From assembly GCA_964646075.1 (NCBI GenBank), contig CAZYBZ010000018.1, positions 1 to 11,586 on the forward strand: a stretch of DNA of 11,586 nt. The letters run 5' to 3'. The position numbers were made by a program, and so were the translations under genes. The notes beneath the pieces were generated by a model that saw only the letters and a program-made list of their open reading frames with translations, searched no databases and had not been told where the DNA came from. The stretch comes from JAYENY01 sp964646075. Its GTDB lineage: Bacteria > Patescibacteriota > Minisyncoccia > Minisyncoccales > PEYH01. Shown piece by piece: positions 1 through 6,493 of the stretch; the first letter of the stretch is position 1; each line of letters starts with the position of its first letter.

Positions 1-92
1 TACCAAAAATTTTTAGAAAATTATAATACGTTTTTGTTATTAATTTTAAAAAAGAGATTTAAATTTTTTTAATCTAGGAAAAAGTTACTGAG

Positions 93-212
93 GTGAAAAT
101 TAAGTTTGTTTATGAGTAAAATAAAATTAAAAATGTTATTCGGCCAATTAAAAAAACGCATCCATACGAAGAAGTGCCGATTGATATTTTTCAATTGATA
201 GATTGCGAATAA
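93..212 (+). pseudogene. C-terminal remnant of a NIF3/YqfO-like protein
   Basis: This frame reads VKIKFVYE, a TAA at 117-119, then NKIKNVIRPIKKT followed by HPYEEVPIDIFQLID and CE before a TAA at 210-212. The HPYEE-x(3)-D-x-(Y/F) ending is the hallmark of the C-terminal, CutA-like part of NIF3/YqfO-family proteins (usually HPYEEPAYDVYPL), and the frame stops where that family normally stops. The in-frame TAA and the absence of most of the domain (about 100 residues in small family members) point to a decayed gene. GTG at 93-95 is the only start-like codon seen upstream and may not be real. The family call rests on one short motif, so it is tentative. Confidence 0.45.
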
Positions 213-467
213 AAATTAAACTTCAGATAACGAAGTATATGAGATTCAAGAAAAAGTAGGTTAATAATCTCTAAAGGTTGTGCTATTTCTTTCACCTAAA
301 TTTCGCCTTCTTTTATGATAAAATTAATAAGAAAGTCAACGAAACTTCTCATAATCCTAACGTTATATGAAATTCAAAAAATATTTTTCTAGAATAATAA
401 GAATATTTTGATAGGCTTTTTAAAATAAGGGATAAATTTGTTTTTTTTATTTATTAAAGAGGTGGAA

Positions 468-512
468 ATGAAGTGTTTTCTCCACCATCGCTACGGAAAC
501 TATTTATATTAA
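468..512 (+). CDS. Possible 14-codon leader ORF with Shine-Dalgarno
   Basis: An ATG at 468 follows AGAGGTGG (458-465), the best Shine-Dalgarno-like sequence in the first kilobase. The frame encodes MKCFLHHRYGNYLY and stops at 510-512, 18 bases before the start of the zinc-ribbon gene, which has no ribosome binding site of its own. It could be a leader peptide that feeds ribosomes to the next gene by reinitiation, or a chance ORF. No homology is recognised. Confidence 0.2.
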   Translation: MKCFLHHRYGNYLY

Positions 513-530
513 CTTTAAATACCATAACTT

Positions 531-863
531 ATGGAAACAAAATTCAAACTAAAAAAAGATGTATACAGAGAAAGCCGTGGTGGCTATTCGCGATTTCTCA
601 ATATTTTCTGCAACAGTTGCATGACCCACTTGCTACTATATCAAAAAGATGGACCAGGAGAGGTCAAGCGCTTGTATGAAGATCGTATTTTAGCTCCAAA
701 AATATTACCTTCTGAAAACAGCGAATTAATTTGTCCTTCATGTAAGAAAATTCTAGGAACGTTTATTATGTATGAAAAAGAAAAACGACATACTATTCGT
801 TTGTACCAAGGTTCAATTATTAAAAAAATTGGAACAGGAATATACCCCATATTAAAATACTAA
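531..863 (+). CDS. Small zinc-ribbon protein of unknown function (110 aa)
   Basis: This soluble 110-residue protein has two CxxC knuckles, C27-N-S-C30 and C68-P-S-C71, spaced as in a zinc ribbon. The N-terminus is basic, with KLKKD and a RGGYSRF segment at about 16-22. The C-terminal third (from about 78) looks like a small beta domain (TFIMYEKEKRHTIRLYQGSI). There is no signal peptide or membrane segment. That the gene is real is supported by a second, decayed copy at 1002-1137 that keeps RGGxSRF, CxxC and the following His. No Shine-Dalgarno lies directly before ATG 531. I do not recognise a named family, and the function is unknown. A role in binding nucleic acid or a protein partner through the zinc ribbon is only a guess. 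Confidence 0.7.
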   Translation: METKFKLKKDVYRESRGGYSRFLNIFCNSCMTHLLLYQKDGPGEVKRLYEDRILAPKILPSENSELICPSCKKILGTFIMYEKEKRHTIRLYQGSIIKKIGTGIYPILKY

Positions 864-1001
864 TTATATTTGAGCTATTCTGTATAATATTTTCAAACTA
901 ATACCATTGTAAAAATACTAAAAATGTGTTAATTTCTTAGTGGTTTTTTAGAATAGATGACCAAATATATCTGTATCATTTTATAACTACGCAATAAAAG
1001 G

Positions 1002-1137
1002 ATGAAACATGATAGGCAAAACCTGTTAAAAATACACTCTCAGGAAGGATCGCTATTCGAAAACTCGCGGAGGCAATTCTCGTTTCATTGATATCTCGTG
1101 TAGCGCCTGTAATAATCACATCGCACCGTACTAGAAG
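1002..1137 (+). pseudogene. Decayed second copy of the zinc-ribbon protein, cut by gap
   Basis: The frame at 1030-1137 reads KYTLRKDRYSKTRGGNSRF then IDISCSACNNHIAPY, a TAG (1132-1134) and K. It aligns without gaps to residues 4-39 of the protein at 531-863 (KFKLKKDVYRESRGGYSRF...), with about 17 of 36 positions identical, including RGG, SRF, the CxxC and the His after it. The TAG sits where the intact copy has Gln, a single CAG-to-TAG change. Upstream the frame is closed by TAA at 1027-1029. Removing one A from the run at 1028-1032 would join it to an ATG at 1002, giving MKHDRQNLLKYTLRKD. Both lesions could be real decay or assembly error beside the gap. The second CxxC would lie in the N run. 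Confidence 0.75.
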
Positions 1138-1237
1138 NNNNNNNNNNNNNNNNNNNNNNNNNNNNNNNNNNNNNNNNNNNNNNNNNNNNNNNNNNNNNNN
1201 NNNNNNNNNNNNNNNNNNNNNNNNNNNNNNNNNNNNN
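1138..1237. other. Assembly gap, exactly 100 N
   Basis: Exactly 100 N, the conventional placeholder for a gap of unknown length. It interrupts the second zinc-ribbon copy and ends 21 bases before the ribA start, so any link across it rests on scaffolding alone. Confidence 0.99.
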
Positions 1238-1258
1238 CAAAACAAAAAGGAAAACAAC

Positions 1259-2071
1259 ATGCCTATTATAATCAAACTACCCAATATAAAAAAAATCATC
1301 AAAAAATCAGGTAAATCAGCCGAAGAAGTAGATTCTTTTCTCATGCTCGTGAAGCGCTCAATGAAGCCGTACCAGAAGCGTATTGCTGTCATCGAAAATG
1401 GATTCAACCGATTCTACGTCGTTGAAAGACGCGGTCTTGGACTTCTGAAAACGATTCACGGCAATTTCTGGCAGTTCAACTTTGCTATTGACGACCATTG
1501 GGAGAAGTATTCCGTGCTCGTCAAGGCAGAAATCGACTTCGAAACACTGAATCCAATTTTTAGTCGGAAAGATAGGCTCGTTCTGCGCATTGATTCAGGG
1601 TGTGAGACAGGCCAACTTTTCGGCGATCTGACGTGTGAATGTCGCGAACAGCTCAAGCTCGCCATGCAGAAAATCGCGGAAGTCGGTGAAGGAATAATTA
1701 TTAACATTTCATGCCAGGACGGTCGTGGTATGGGATTGACGTTCAAACTCGCTACTTTATGGATTCAAGATAAGCTCAAAGTGCACACGGTGGAATCAGC
1801 AGGCCTGTTGGCTCCTGATGGAGTTATTGATATTCGGACATACTCGGGCGTCATCTGTATTCTGAAATTTTTTGGAGTGCTACCGTCGCATGTCATTAAT
1901 CTCGCAACCAACAACCCTAATAAGCTCAGAGTATTTAATGAAAACGGCTACACAATAAGCAAAGACCTTGTGCCGATCACAATCGAATCGACCGAACACA
2001 CAGAGCGTCATCTTAAGGCTAAGGAGAAATACCTCAACCACAAAGGTCTTATAAAAAAGAGGGGAAAATAA
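1259..2071 (+). CDS. ribA: GTP cyclohydrolase II homologue (270 aa)
   Basis: In its classical form this zinc enzyme opens GTP to 2,5-diamino-6-ribosylamino-4(3H)-pyrimidinone 5'-phosphate, formate and pyrophosphate, the first step of riboflavin synthesis, in the cytoplasm. The family core is clear: RIDSGCETGQLFGDLTCEC carries the three zinc cysteines C115, C126 and C128. CQDGRGMGL (152-160) matches QEGRGIGL, and DIR (191-193) matches the catalytic Asp-x-Arg. An NNPNKL segment at 218-223 matches the usual TNNP-K motif. Residues 1-60 form an extra N-terminal region, and there is no DHBP synthase domain. Two departures stand out: QEGRG is QDGRG, and the catalytic Tyr of GYDTVEAN is Val (V175 in KVHTVES), so the product may differ. 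ATG 1259 follows AAGGA at good spacing. The coding G+C is higher than in genes to the right, and pyrF begins one base after the stop. Confidence 0.88.
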   Translation: MPIIIKLPNIKKIIKKSGKSAEEVDSFLMLVKRSMKPYQKRIAVIENGFNRFYVVERRGLGLLKTIHGNFWQFNFAIDDHWEKYSVLVKAEIDFETLNPIFSRKDRLVLRIDSGCETGQLFGDLTCECREQLKLAMQKIAEVGEGIIINISCQDGRGMGLTFKLATLWIQDKLKVHTVESAGLLAPDGVIDIRTYSGVICILKFFGVLPSHVINLATNNPNKLRVFNENGYTISKDLVPITIESTEHTERHLKAKEKYLNHKGLIKKRGK

Positions 2072-2072
2072 T

Positions 2073-2249
2073 ATGCACATGAGCGACCAAATCCTGGCGC
2101 GGATGCGCTCGCATAGCCCTTTGCTATGCGCCGGGCTCGATCCGGATATACGGAAGCTACTCATTGAAGCGCTTGATGAGATTATCAACGAAACGCAGCT
2201 TGATTATGTCCTGGCAACTACAAAACCTTTGTTAACGCCAAGGACTTGA
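2073..2249 (+). pseudogene. pyrF: Truncated orotidine-5'-phosphate decarboxylase (N-terminal 58 aa)
   Basis: The start follows AGAGGGG (2058-2064) one base after ribA, so the pair was probably co-transcribed and co-translated. The protein begins MHMSDQILARMRSHSPLLC and continues AGLDPDIRKL, the LCVGLDPD signature at the start of PyrF (group with a large N-terminal helix), which makes UMP from OMP. At about residue 46 YVLATTKP resembles the next family strand (V-C-A-x-K-P). The frame then breaks and stops with TGA at 2247-2249, against a usual length of roughly 230-280 residues. From about 2236 on, another frame codes for a RelE-like toxin end. The gene is therefore truncated by rearrangement or misassembly and cannot make an active enzyme. 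Confidence 0.65.
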
Positions 2250-2451
2250 TCGCCGAGCTTCACGCATATATCATTCACTTCTCAAAACGTATAAACTGAA
2301 AGGTAAGTTGCAAGAGTGTCTCGCTTTTTATCTCAAGGATGGATATTGGATTCTTTTTGAGTTTTTTGGACCAGAAGCTATTGGTTTACTGGATCTTGGC
2401 TCGCATGATATTTGCAAACGATTTCTGCTTAACGCTTTTGTAATTCGATGA
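2236..2451 (+). pseudogene. RelE/YafQ-like toxin, C-terminal remnant
   Basis: This frame is open from 2236 to TGA 2449-2451 but has no start codon. It reads ...RIYHSLLKTYKLKGKLQEC, then LAFYLKDGYWILFEFFGPEA and IGLLDLGSHDIC. This is the pattern of the RelE/YafQ/StbE superfamily of ribosome-dependent mRNA interferases (HPSLKTHKLKGKL, YRIIFEF, LLDIGTHDEVY). The Arg usually found at Y-R-I is Trp here (GYWI), which would weaken catalysis. The N-terminal 30 or so residues are missing and the frame is joined to the truncated pyrF. No antitoxin gene is visible. I read it as a dead toxin fragment left at a recombination junction. The family call is good, but the exact subfamily is uncertain. Confidence 0.65.
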
Positions 2452-2474
2452 TTTTATAAAATCCTGCAATTCTA

Positions 2475-2480
2475 TATAAT
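2475..2480 (+). promoter_or_regulatory. Consensus -10 box (TATAAT) before the radical SAM gene
   Basis: A perfect TATAAT ends 4 bases before ATG 2485 and 7 before ATG 2488. No clear -35 is present at the expected distance (2452-2457 is TTTTAT). Transcription starting 6-8 bases downstream would put the first base on the start codon, a leaderless arrangement, and no Shine-Dalgarno is present. Confidence 0.4.
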
Positions 2481-2484
2481 TGTG

Positions 2485-3306
2485 ATGATGAAAATAAAAG
2501 AAATTCAAGTAAGCTCAATAATCACTAAATCAAATTTGCCTGACGCAGACTATGTGATAAATCCCTATATCGGCTGCATGCACTCATGTATTTATTGTTA
2601 CGCCAGGTTCATGAAAAGATTTACTGGGCACATAGAACCATGGGGTAAATTTGTAGACATAAAAGTAAATGCTCCTGATTTAATTCCTGTCAAGTCTGCG
2701 AAATATAGAGGAAAATCAATTTTTCTCGCTTCTGTGACTGATCCTTATTTACCTCTTGAAAGAAAATACCAACTTACTCGTAAAATCTTAGAGAAACTAA
2801 TTCTGTTGCAATCAGACCTAAAGGTTCAAACAAAGTCTGATTTGGTTTTGCGAGATATTGATTTGTTCAAACAATTCAAGAATTGCGAAGTTGGTTTTAC
2901 AATTACTACCTTAAATGATANNNNNNNNNNNNNNNNNNNNNNNNNNNNNNNNNNNNNNNNNNNNNNNNNNNNNNNNNNNNNNNNNNNNNNNNNNNNNNNN
3001 NNNNNNNNNNNNNNNNNNNNNNNNNNNNNNNNNNNNNNNNNNNNNNNNNNNNNNNNNNNNNNNNNNNNNNNNNNNNNNNNNNNNNNNNNNNNNNNNNNNN
3101 NNNNNNNNNNNNNNNNNNNNNNNNNNNNNNNNNNNNNNNNNNNNNNNNNNNNNNNNNAAGAAAAACATCCTGATTTATTAGAAGATTATGAGAGCATTTA
3201 CTTTTCTAAAAATGATTATTGGGATAAGATAGAGGAAGATATAAAGCAATTTTGTAGAAAGCAGAAAGTTAATTATAGAATTTATTTTCATCACGCCAAA
3301 AAATAG
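2485..3306 (+). CDS. Radical SAM protein, spore-photoproduct-lyase-like (SplB/COG1533 type), with internal gap
   Basis: The radical SAM signature is clear: NPYIGCMHSCIYCYARF carries C31, C35 and C38 as CxxxCxxC, which binds the 4Fe-4S cluster that cleaves S-adenosylmethionine. The context (N-P-Y-x-G-C-x-H-x-C-x-Y-C-Y-A-R) is that of the SPL-like 'DNA repair photolyase' group, and the later SVTDPYLPLE and TKSDLVLRDID segments fit the same group. The substrate is unknown, and most members are not proven to repair DNA. The centre (2921-3157, 79 codons of N) is missing. The frame continues in register after the gap and ends KVNYRIYFHHAKK, giving about 273 residues, close to the family's usual 290. 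ATG 2485 or 2488 is the start, with no ribosome binding site. Confidence 0.85.
   Translation: MMKIKEIQVSSIITKSNLPDADYVINPYIGCMHSCIYCYARFMKRFTGHIEPWGKFVDIKVNAPDLIPVKSAKYRGKSIFLASVTDPYLPLERKYQLTRKILEKLILLQSDLKVQTKSDLVLRDIDLFKQFKNCEVGFTITTLNDXXXXXXXXXXXXXXXXXXXXXXXXXXXXXXXXXXXXXXXXXXXXXXXXXXXXXXXXXXXXXXXXXXXXXXXXXXXXXXXXEKHPDLLEDYESIYFSKNDYWDKIEEDIKQFCRKQKVNYRIYFHHAKK
2921..3157. other. Assembly gap, 237 N
   Basis: A run of 237 N, a multiple of three, lies inside the radical SAM gene. The same frame is open on both sides, so the estimated size fits one continuous gene. Confidence 0.99.
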
Positions 3307-3787
3307 TCAAGGGGGAGGAACTTTGAAATTCCATTCGAGATGTTGTACTAAATTTCAGCTCTATGGAGAATATAATAAGGATTACGAGGTTACGAAGTTT
3401 TGCAGACTCCTCTATCCAAATTTGTTTTGCGAATTTTTTATACCCCTAATGCTATACGCAGTTTTTTTAGAGTTGCGAAAATAACTCAAAAATTTTTGTC
3501 TAGGAATCGTAAGTAACTCAGTTTCCTGTACTTCTGAAAAAATAAATTAGCAAGATAAGTGTTTAGAGAACTAAGCTGCGTGAATCAACATTTGGATTTT
3601 TTTCAAAATGAGTTTGGATTTTATCCAGTAGATACTATTAATTTGAATTAGTTATTTCGCCTGGATGTTCTCGTATCTCATATCTCGTATATGTTATTCT
3701 TAGACCCTATAAACGGCCGCCAGGGTGGCTAGTGATTACGCCTCGTTAAACAGTTATTAAGTAAAATTGATAAGTTAAAACAAATTA
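3307..3787. other. 480-base stretch without a recognisable gene
   Basis: All frames are broken by stops. The longest open stretch on the plus strand is about 45 codons with no homology I recognise. The stretch holds a 7-bp tandem repeat at 3670-3690, two copies of TTTGGATTTT near 3592 and 3612, and a short GC-rich island around 3712-3744. No tRNA or strong terminator was seen. It marks the border between the eroded left part and the ATPase-uppP-tyrS block. Confidence 0.6.
3670..3690 (+). repeat. 7-bp tandem repeat, three copies (CTCRTAT)
   Basis: CTCGTAT (3670-3676), CTCATAT (3677-3683) and CTCGTAT (3684-3690) follow each other exactly. The array lies in the non-coding stretch before the ATPase gene. 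Confidence 0.65.
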
Positions 3788-6442
3788 ATGAAAAAAGAAA
3801 TTTTTTGGTACAATCTTTCTGGAGCTGAGGTTCTAGAAAAACTAAAGACCAGTCTTCAAGGATTAAGCGAACGAGAGGTTCAAAATAGATTAAAAATTTT
3901 TGGCTATAATAAAATTTCTAAAAAGAAGGCTTTTTCTGTTTTTAAAATTTTCTTTTCCCAATTCACTAATTTTTTGATTATTATTCTTATTTTAGCTGCC
4001 CTGATTGCTTTATTGGCAGAGAAGAACACTGAGGCTGTGGTTATCTTCTCGGTAGTTATTCTAAACACTTTTTTGGGATTTTTTATGGAACTGCGGGCCG
4101 AGAAAAGCATCGCCGCTTTGAAGAAGATGCTTCTGCCCACGGTTCGGGCAATTCGTGATAACAAAGAGCAGATTATCGGAATCGAGAATCTAGTCCCTGG
4201 CGACATTATTGTTCTAGAAGAAGGAAATAAAATTCCAGCTGACGCGCGTATTTTAAAAGCGATTAACCTAGAAATTAGTGAAGCAGCCTTAACGGGAGAG
4301 TCAATGCCAGTCTCTAAAACTGAAGAGATAGAAAAAGAAGATCAAAAACGAAATTTAGTTTTTATGGGGACGATTATTACCAGGGGACATGGTAAGGCAG
4401 TTGTGGTTAAAACTGGCGCGCAAACAGAGTTTGGTAAAATTGCCGATCTGTTAAGAGAGGTTAAGGAGCCACTTAGTCCTTTACAAAAACAAATTATAAT
4501 TTTAGGTAGGAGATTAGCAATTATTGCTTTTTCAATAGCGGCTTTTGTCTTGATTTTTGGAGCTATGACTGGACGGCCTTTTTTTGACTACGAACACCTA
4601 ATGATTAGTTTGAGCCTGTTTGTAGCGGCAATTCCTCAGGGATTGCTGGTGGTGATGACCCTGTCCTTGGCCTTAGGAGTGCTTCGTATGGCTCACAAGA
4701 AAGCGATCATTAGAAAATTAGCGGCCGTGGAGACTCTTGGTTCGACCCAAGTTATTGTCACTGATAAGACAGGAACCTTGACCAAAAATGAGATGGTGGT
4801 TAAGAAAATTTGGGTTGGCGGAAAAGAGTTTGAAGTAGGGGGAGAAAGGTTTGACTTAGGGTTGTCTCCAGAGATTTCAACTTTTTTAAGAATTGGAGTC
4901 TTGTGTAATTTGGCCGAGGTTCATCCTAAAAAAGAAGGGGGTTTTGAAATTTTAGGAAACCCAACTGAAGCTTCACTCCTGGTTTTAGGAGAAAAAGCAG
5001 GGCTTAAAGAAAAAGAAGTAAAGTCTCGTGGTAATTTTATCGCTGAATTTCCATTCGACCAATCCTTAAGAAGAAGCACAGTCGTTTTCCAAGAGAATAA
5101 ACAATTAGAGGTTCTAACGGTTGGAACACCAGAAACAATTCTCGGGGTCTGCACGAAATTACTCATAGGAAACCAAGAGACTCATCTTTCTCCCGAGCTT
5201 TATCAAGACATAGAACAAGCTTCTCAATCTTTGGCGGCTCAAGGTTATCGATTGGTTGGCACGGCTTACAGGGCGCTATCCCCTCAGGAATCAGTACAAA
5301 ACAGAGAAGAAATTGAAAAAGATTTAGTTTTTAGTGGGATAGCGGCTATTTACGACGGTCCAAGACCAGAAGCGGCTAGAGCGATTAAAGAATGCCGAAA
5401 AGCTGGTATTCGTATAGTAATGGTCACGGGCGACAACAAATTAACCGCCCTAGCCATTGCTAAAGAAATTGGCTTGGTTCCTAAAAATGAAACCAATGTT
5501 GTCACAGGAAAGCAACTTGATGAAATGGGAGAAGAAAAACTCTCTGAACTTGTCGACAAAATAAATATTTTTGCTAGGACCACACCGGCTCATAAATTAA
5601 AAATTGTTGAAGCTTTACAGAAAAAAGGAAGAATAGTAGCGGTAACCGGAGACGGAGTTAACGATGCTCCGGCCTTGAAGGACGCTAACATTGGTGTGGC
5701 TATGGGCATTACTGGCACCGATGTCGCTAAAGAGACCTCTGACATGATTATTGCTGACGATAATTTTAATTCTATCGTTGGAGCAGTCAAGGAGGGTAGA
5801 ACAATTTTTGATAATATTAAGAAATTTGTTCAATTTTTATTGACTGCTAATGCCATTGAAACCCCTCTAATTATAGCGGCGATGTTTTTAGGCTGGCCCC
5901 TTCCTTTGAATCCACTTCATATTTTATGGATTAATTTAGTGACTGACAGTGGCCCGGCGGTAACCCTTAGCGTTGAGCCGCCAGCCGAAGGAATAATGGA
6001 AAGAAAACCTCGACCTCCAAAAGAAACTATTTTTAAGGGAATCGTGTCTTTCATCTTGGCGGGCGGTCTCCTAGGGTTTTTAGGGGCGTTGGCGGTTTTT
6101 GGCTGGGTTTATTTTTTAAAAGATCAACCTTCTGATTTGATTCACGCTAGAACCATGGCTTTTACCTTTATCGTTCTATTTAAATTATTTTTAGTCTTTA
6201 GTTGTCGTTCATTTGAAAAAACTATTTTTAAGATCGGTTTTTTCAGTAACAGCAAAGTCATTTTGGCAGTTCTTTTCTCTTTTTTTCTCCAGTTGTTCAT
6301 AATCTATCACCCGTTTCTTCAAGCATTCTTTAGAACTACTGGCCTAAGTTATCATGACTGGTTGATTATTGTGCCGTTAGCAGGAATCGCTTTTCTCCTT
6401 ATGGAAGTCAAAAAGATAGCAGTAAGAAGGTATTTAAGGTAG
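3788..6442 (+). CDS. Cation-translocating P-type ATPase, type II (SERCA/PacL-like), 884 aa
   Basis: This integral membrane pump moves cations, probably Ca2+ or another small cation, at the cost of ATP. In order it has a cation-ATPase N-terminal domain (about 4-75), M1-M2 (about 59-100), the actuator motif TGES (169-172), M3-M4 (about 244-297), the phosphorylation site DKTGTLT with D326, a nucleotide-binding domain (about 340-515), TGD (547-549), the hinge GDGVNDAP (621-628), and M5-M10 (about 676-874). M5 N688 and E691 and M6 N716, T719 and D720 match the Ca2+ ligands of SERCA. Two substitutions are odd: M4 is IPQGL, with Q284 where SERCA and Na,K-ATPase have Glu, and KGAPE is VGTPE (V445 for the ATP-binding Lys). 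Length and topology are normal, and uppP starts 51 bases downstream. No Shine-Dalgarno is visible before ATG 3788. Confidence 0.93.
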   Translation: MKKEIFWYNLSGAEVLEKLKTSLQGLSEREVQNRLKIFGYNKISKKKAFSVFKIFFSQFTNFLIIILILAALIALLAEKNTEAVVIFSVVILNTFLGFFMELRAEKSIAALKKMLLPTVRAIRDNKEQIIGIENLVPGDIIVLEEGNKIPADARILKAINLEISEAALTGESMPVSKTEEIEKEDQKRNLVFMGTIITRGHGKAVVVKTGAQTEFGKIADLLREVKEPLSPLQKQIIILGRRLAIIAFSIAAFVLIFGAMTGRPFFDYEHLMISLSLFVAAIPQGLLVVMTLSLALGVLRMAHKKAIIRKLAAVETLGSTQVIVTDKTGTLTKNEMVVKKIWVGGKEFEVGGERFDLGLSPEISTFLRIGVLCNLAEVHPKKEGGFEILGNPTEASLLVLGEKAGLKEKEVKSRGNFIAEFPFDQSLRRSTVVFQENKQLEVLTVGTPETILGVCTKLLIGNQETHLSPELYQDIEQASQSLAAQGYRLVGTAYRALSPQESVQNREEIEKDLVFSGIAAIYDGPRPEAARAIKECRKAGIRIVMVTGDNKLTALAIAKEIGLVPKNETNVVTGKQLDEMGEEKLSELVDKINIFARTTPAHKLKIVEALQKKGRIVAVTGDGVNDAPALKDANIGVAMGITGTDVAKETSDMIIADDNFNSIVGAVKEGRTIFDNIKKFVQFLLTANAIETPLIIAAMFLGWPLPLNPLHILWINLVTDSGPAVTLSVEPPAEGIMERKPRPPKETIFKGIVSFILAGGLLGFLGALAVFGWVYFLKDQPSDLIHARTMAFTFIVLFKLFLVFSCRSFEKTIFKIGFFSNSKVILAVLFSFFLQLFIIYHPFLQAFFRTTGLSYHDWLIIVPLAGIAFLLMEVKKIAVRRYLR

Positions 6443-6493
6443 CTCTCTGCTGTAAAATAAAGGAAGTCAAGTTTTAGAAAAAAGTTTTTAACA

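Noticed and set aside
243..352. Minus-strand frame of 18 codons from ATG at 352, a TAG, then a GTG-started continuation.
   Set aside because: Too short, no recognisable motif, and no ribosome binding site. Most likely chance in AT-rich DNA.
1088..1258. Upstream extension of the ribA frame across the N gap.
   Set aside because: The gap is exactly 100 N of unknown true length, the frame before it belongs to the zinc-ribbon copy in another register, and ATG 1259 has a good Shine-Dalgarno.
976..1407. Minus-strand open frame spanning the first gap.
   Set aside because: Its length comes from the N run and it lies opposite ribA and the zinc-ribbon remnant, both of which have clear homology on the plus strand.
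3712..3744. A 12-base match to a TA-cloning polylinker (AACGGCCGCCAG) followed by TGATTACGCC, which also occurs near the M13 reverse primer site.
   Set aside because: The flanking bases do not continue the vector sequence, the two pieces are in the wrong order, and I recalled the vectors from memory. Chance similarity in a GC-rich island is more likely. A vector screen would settle it.
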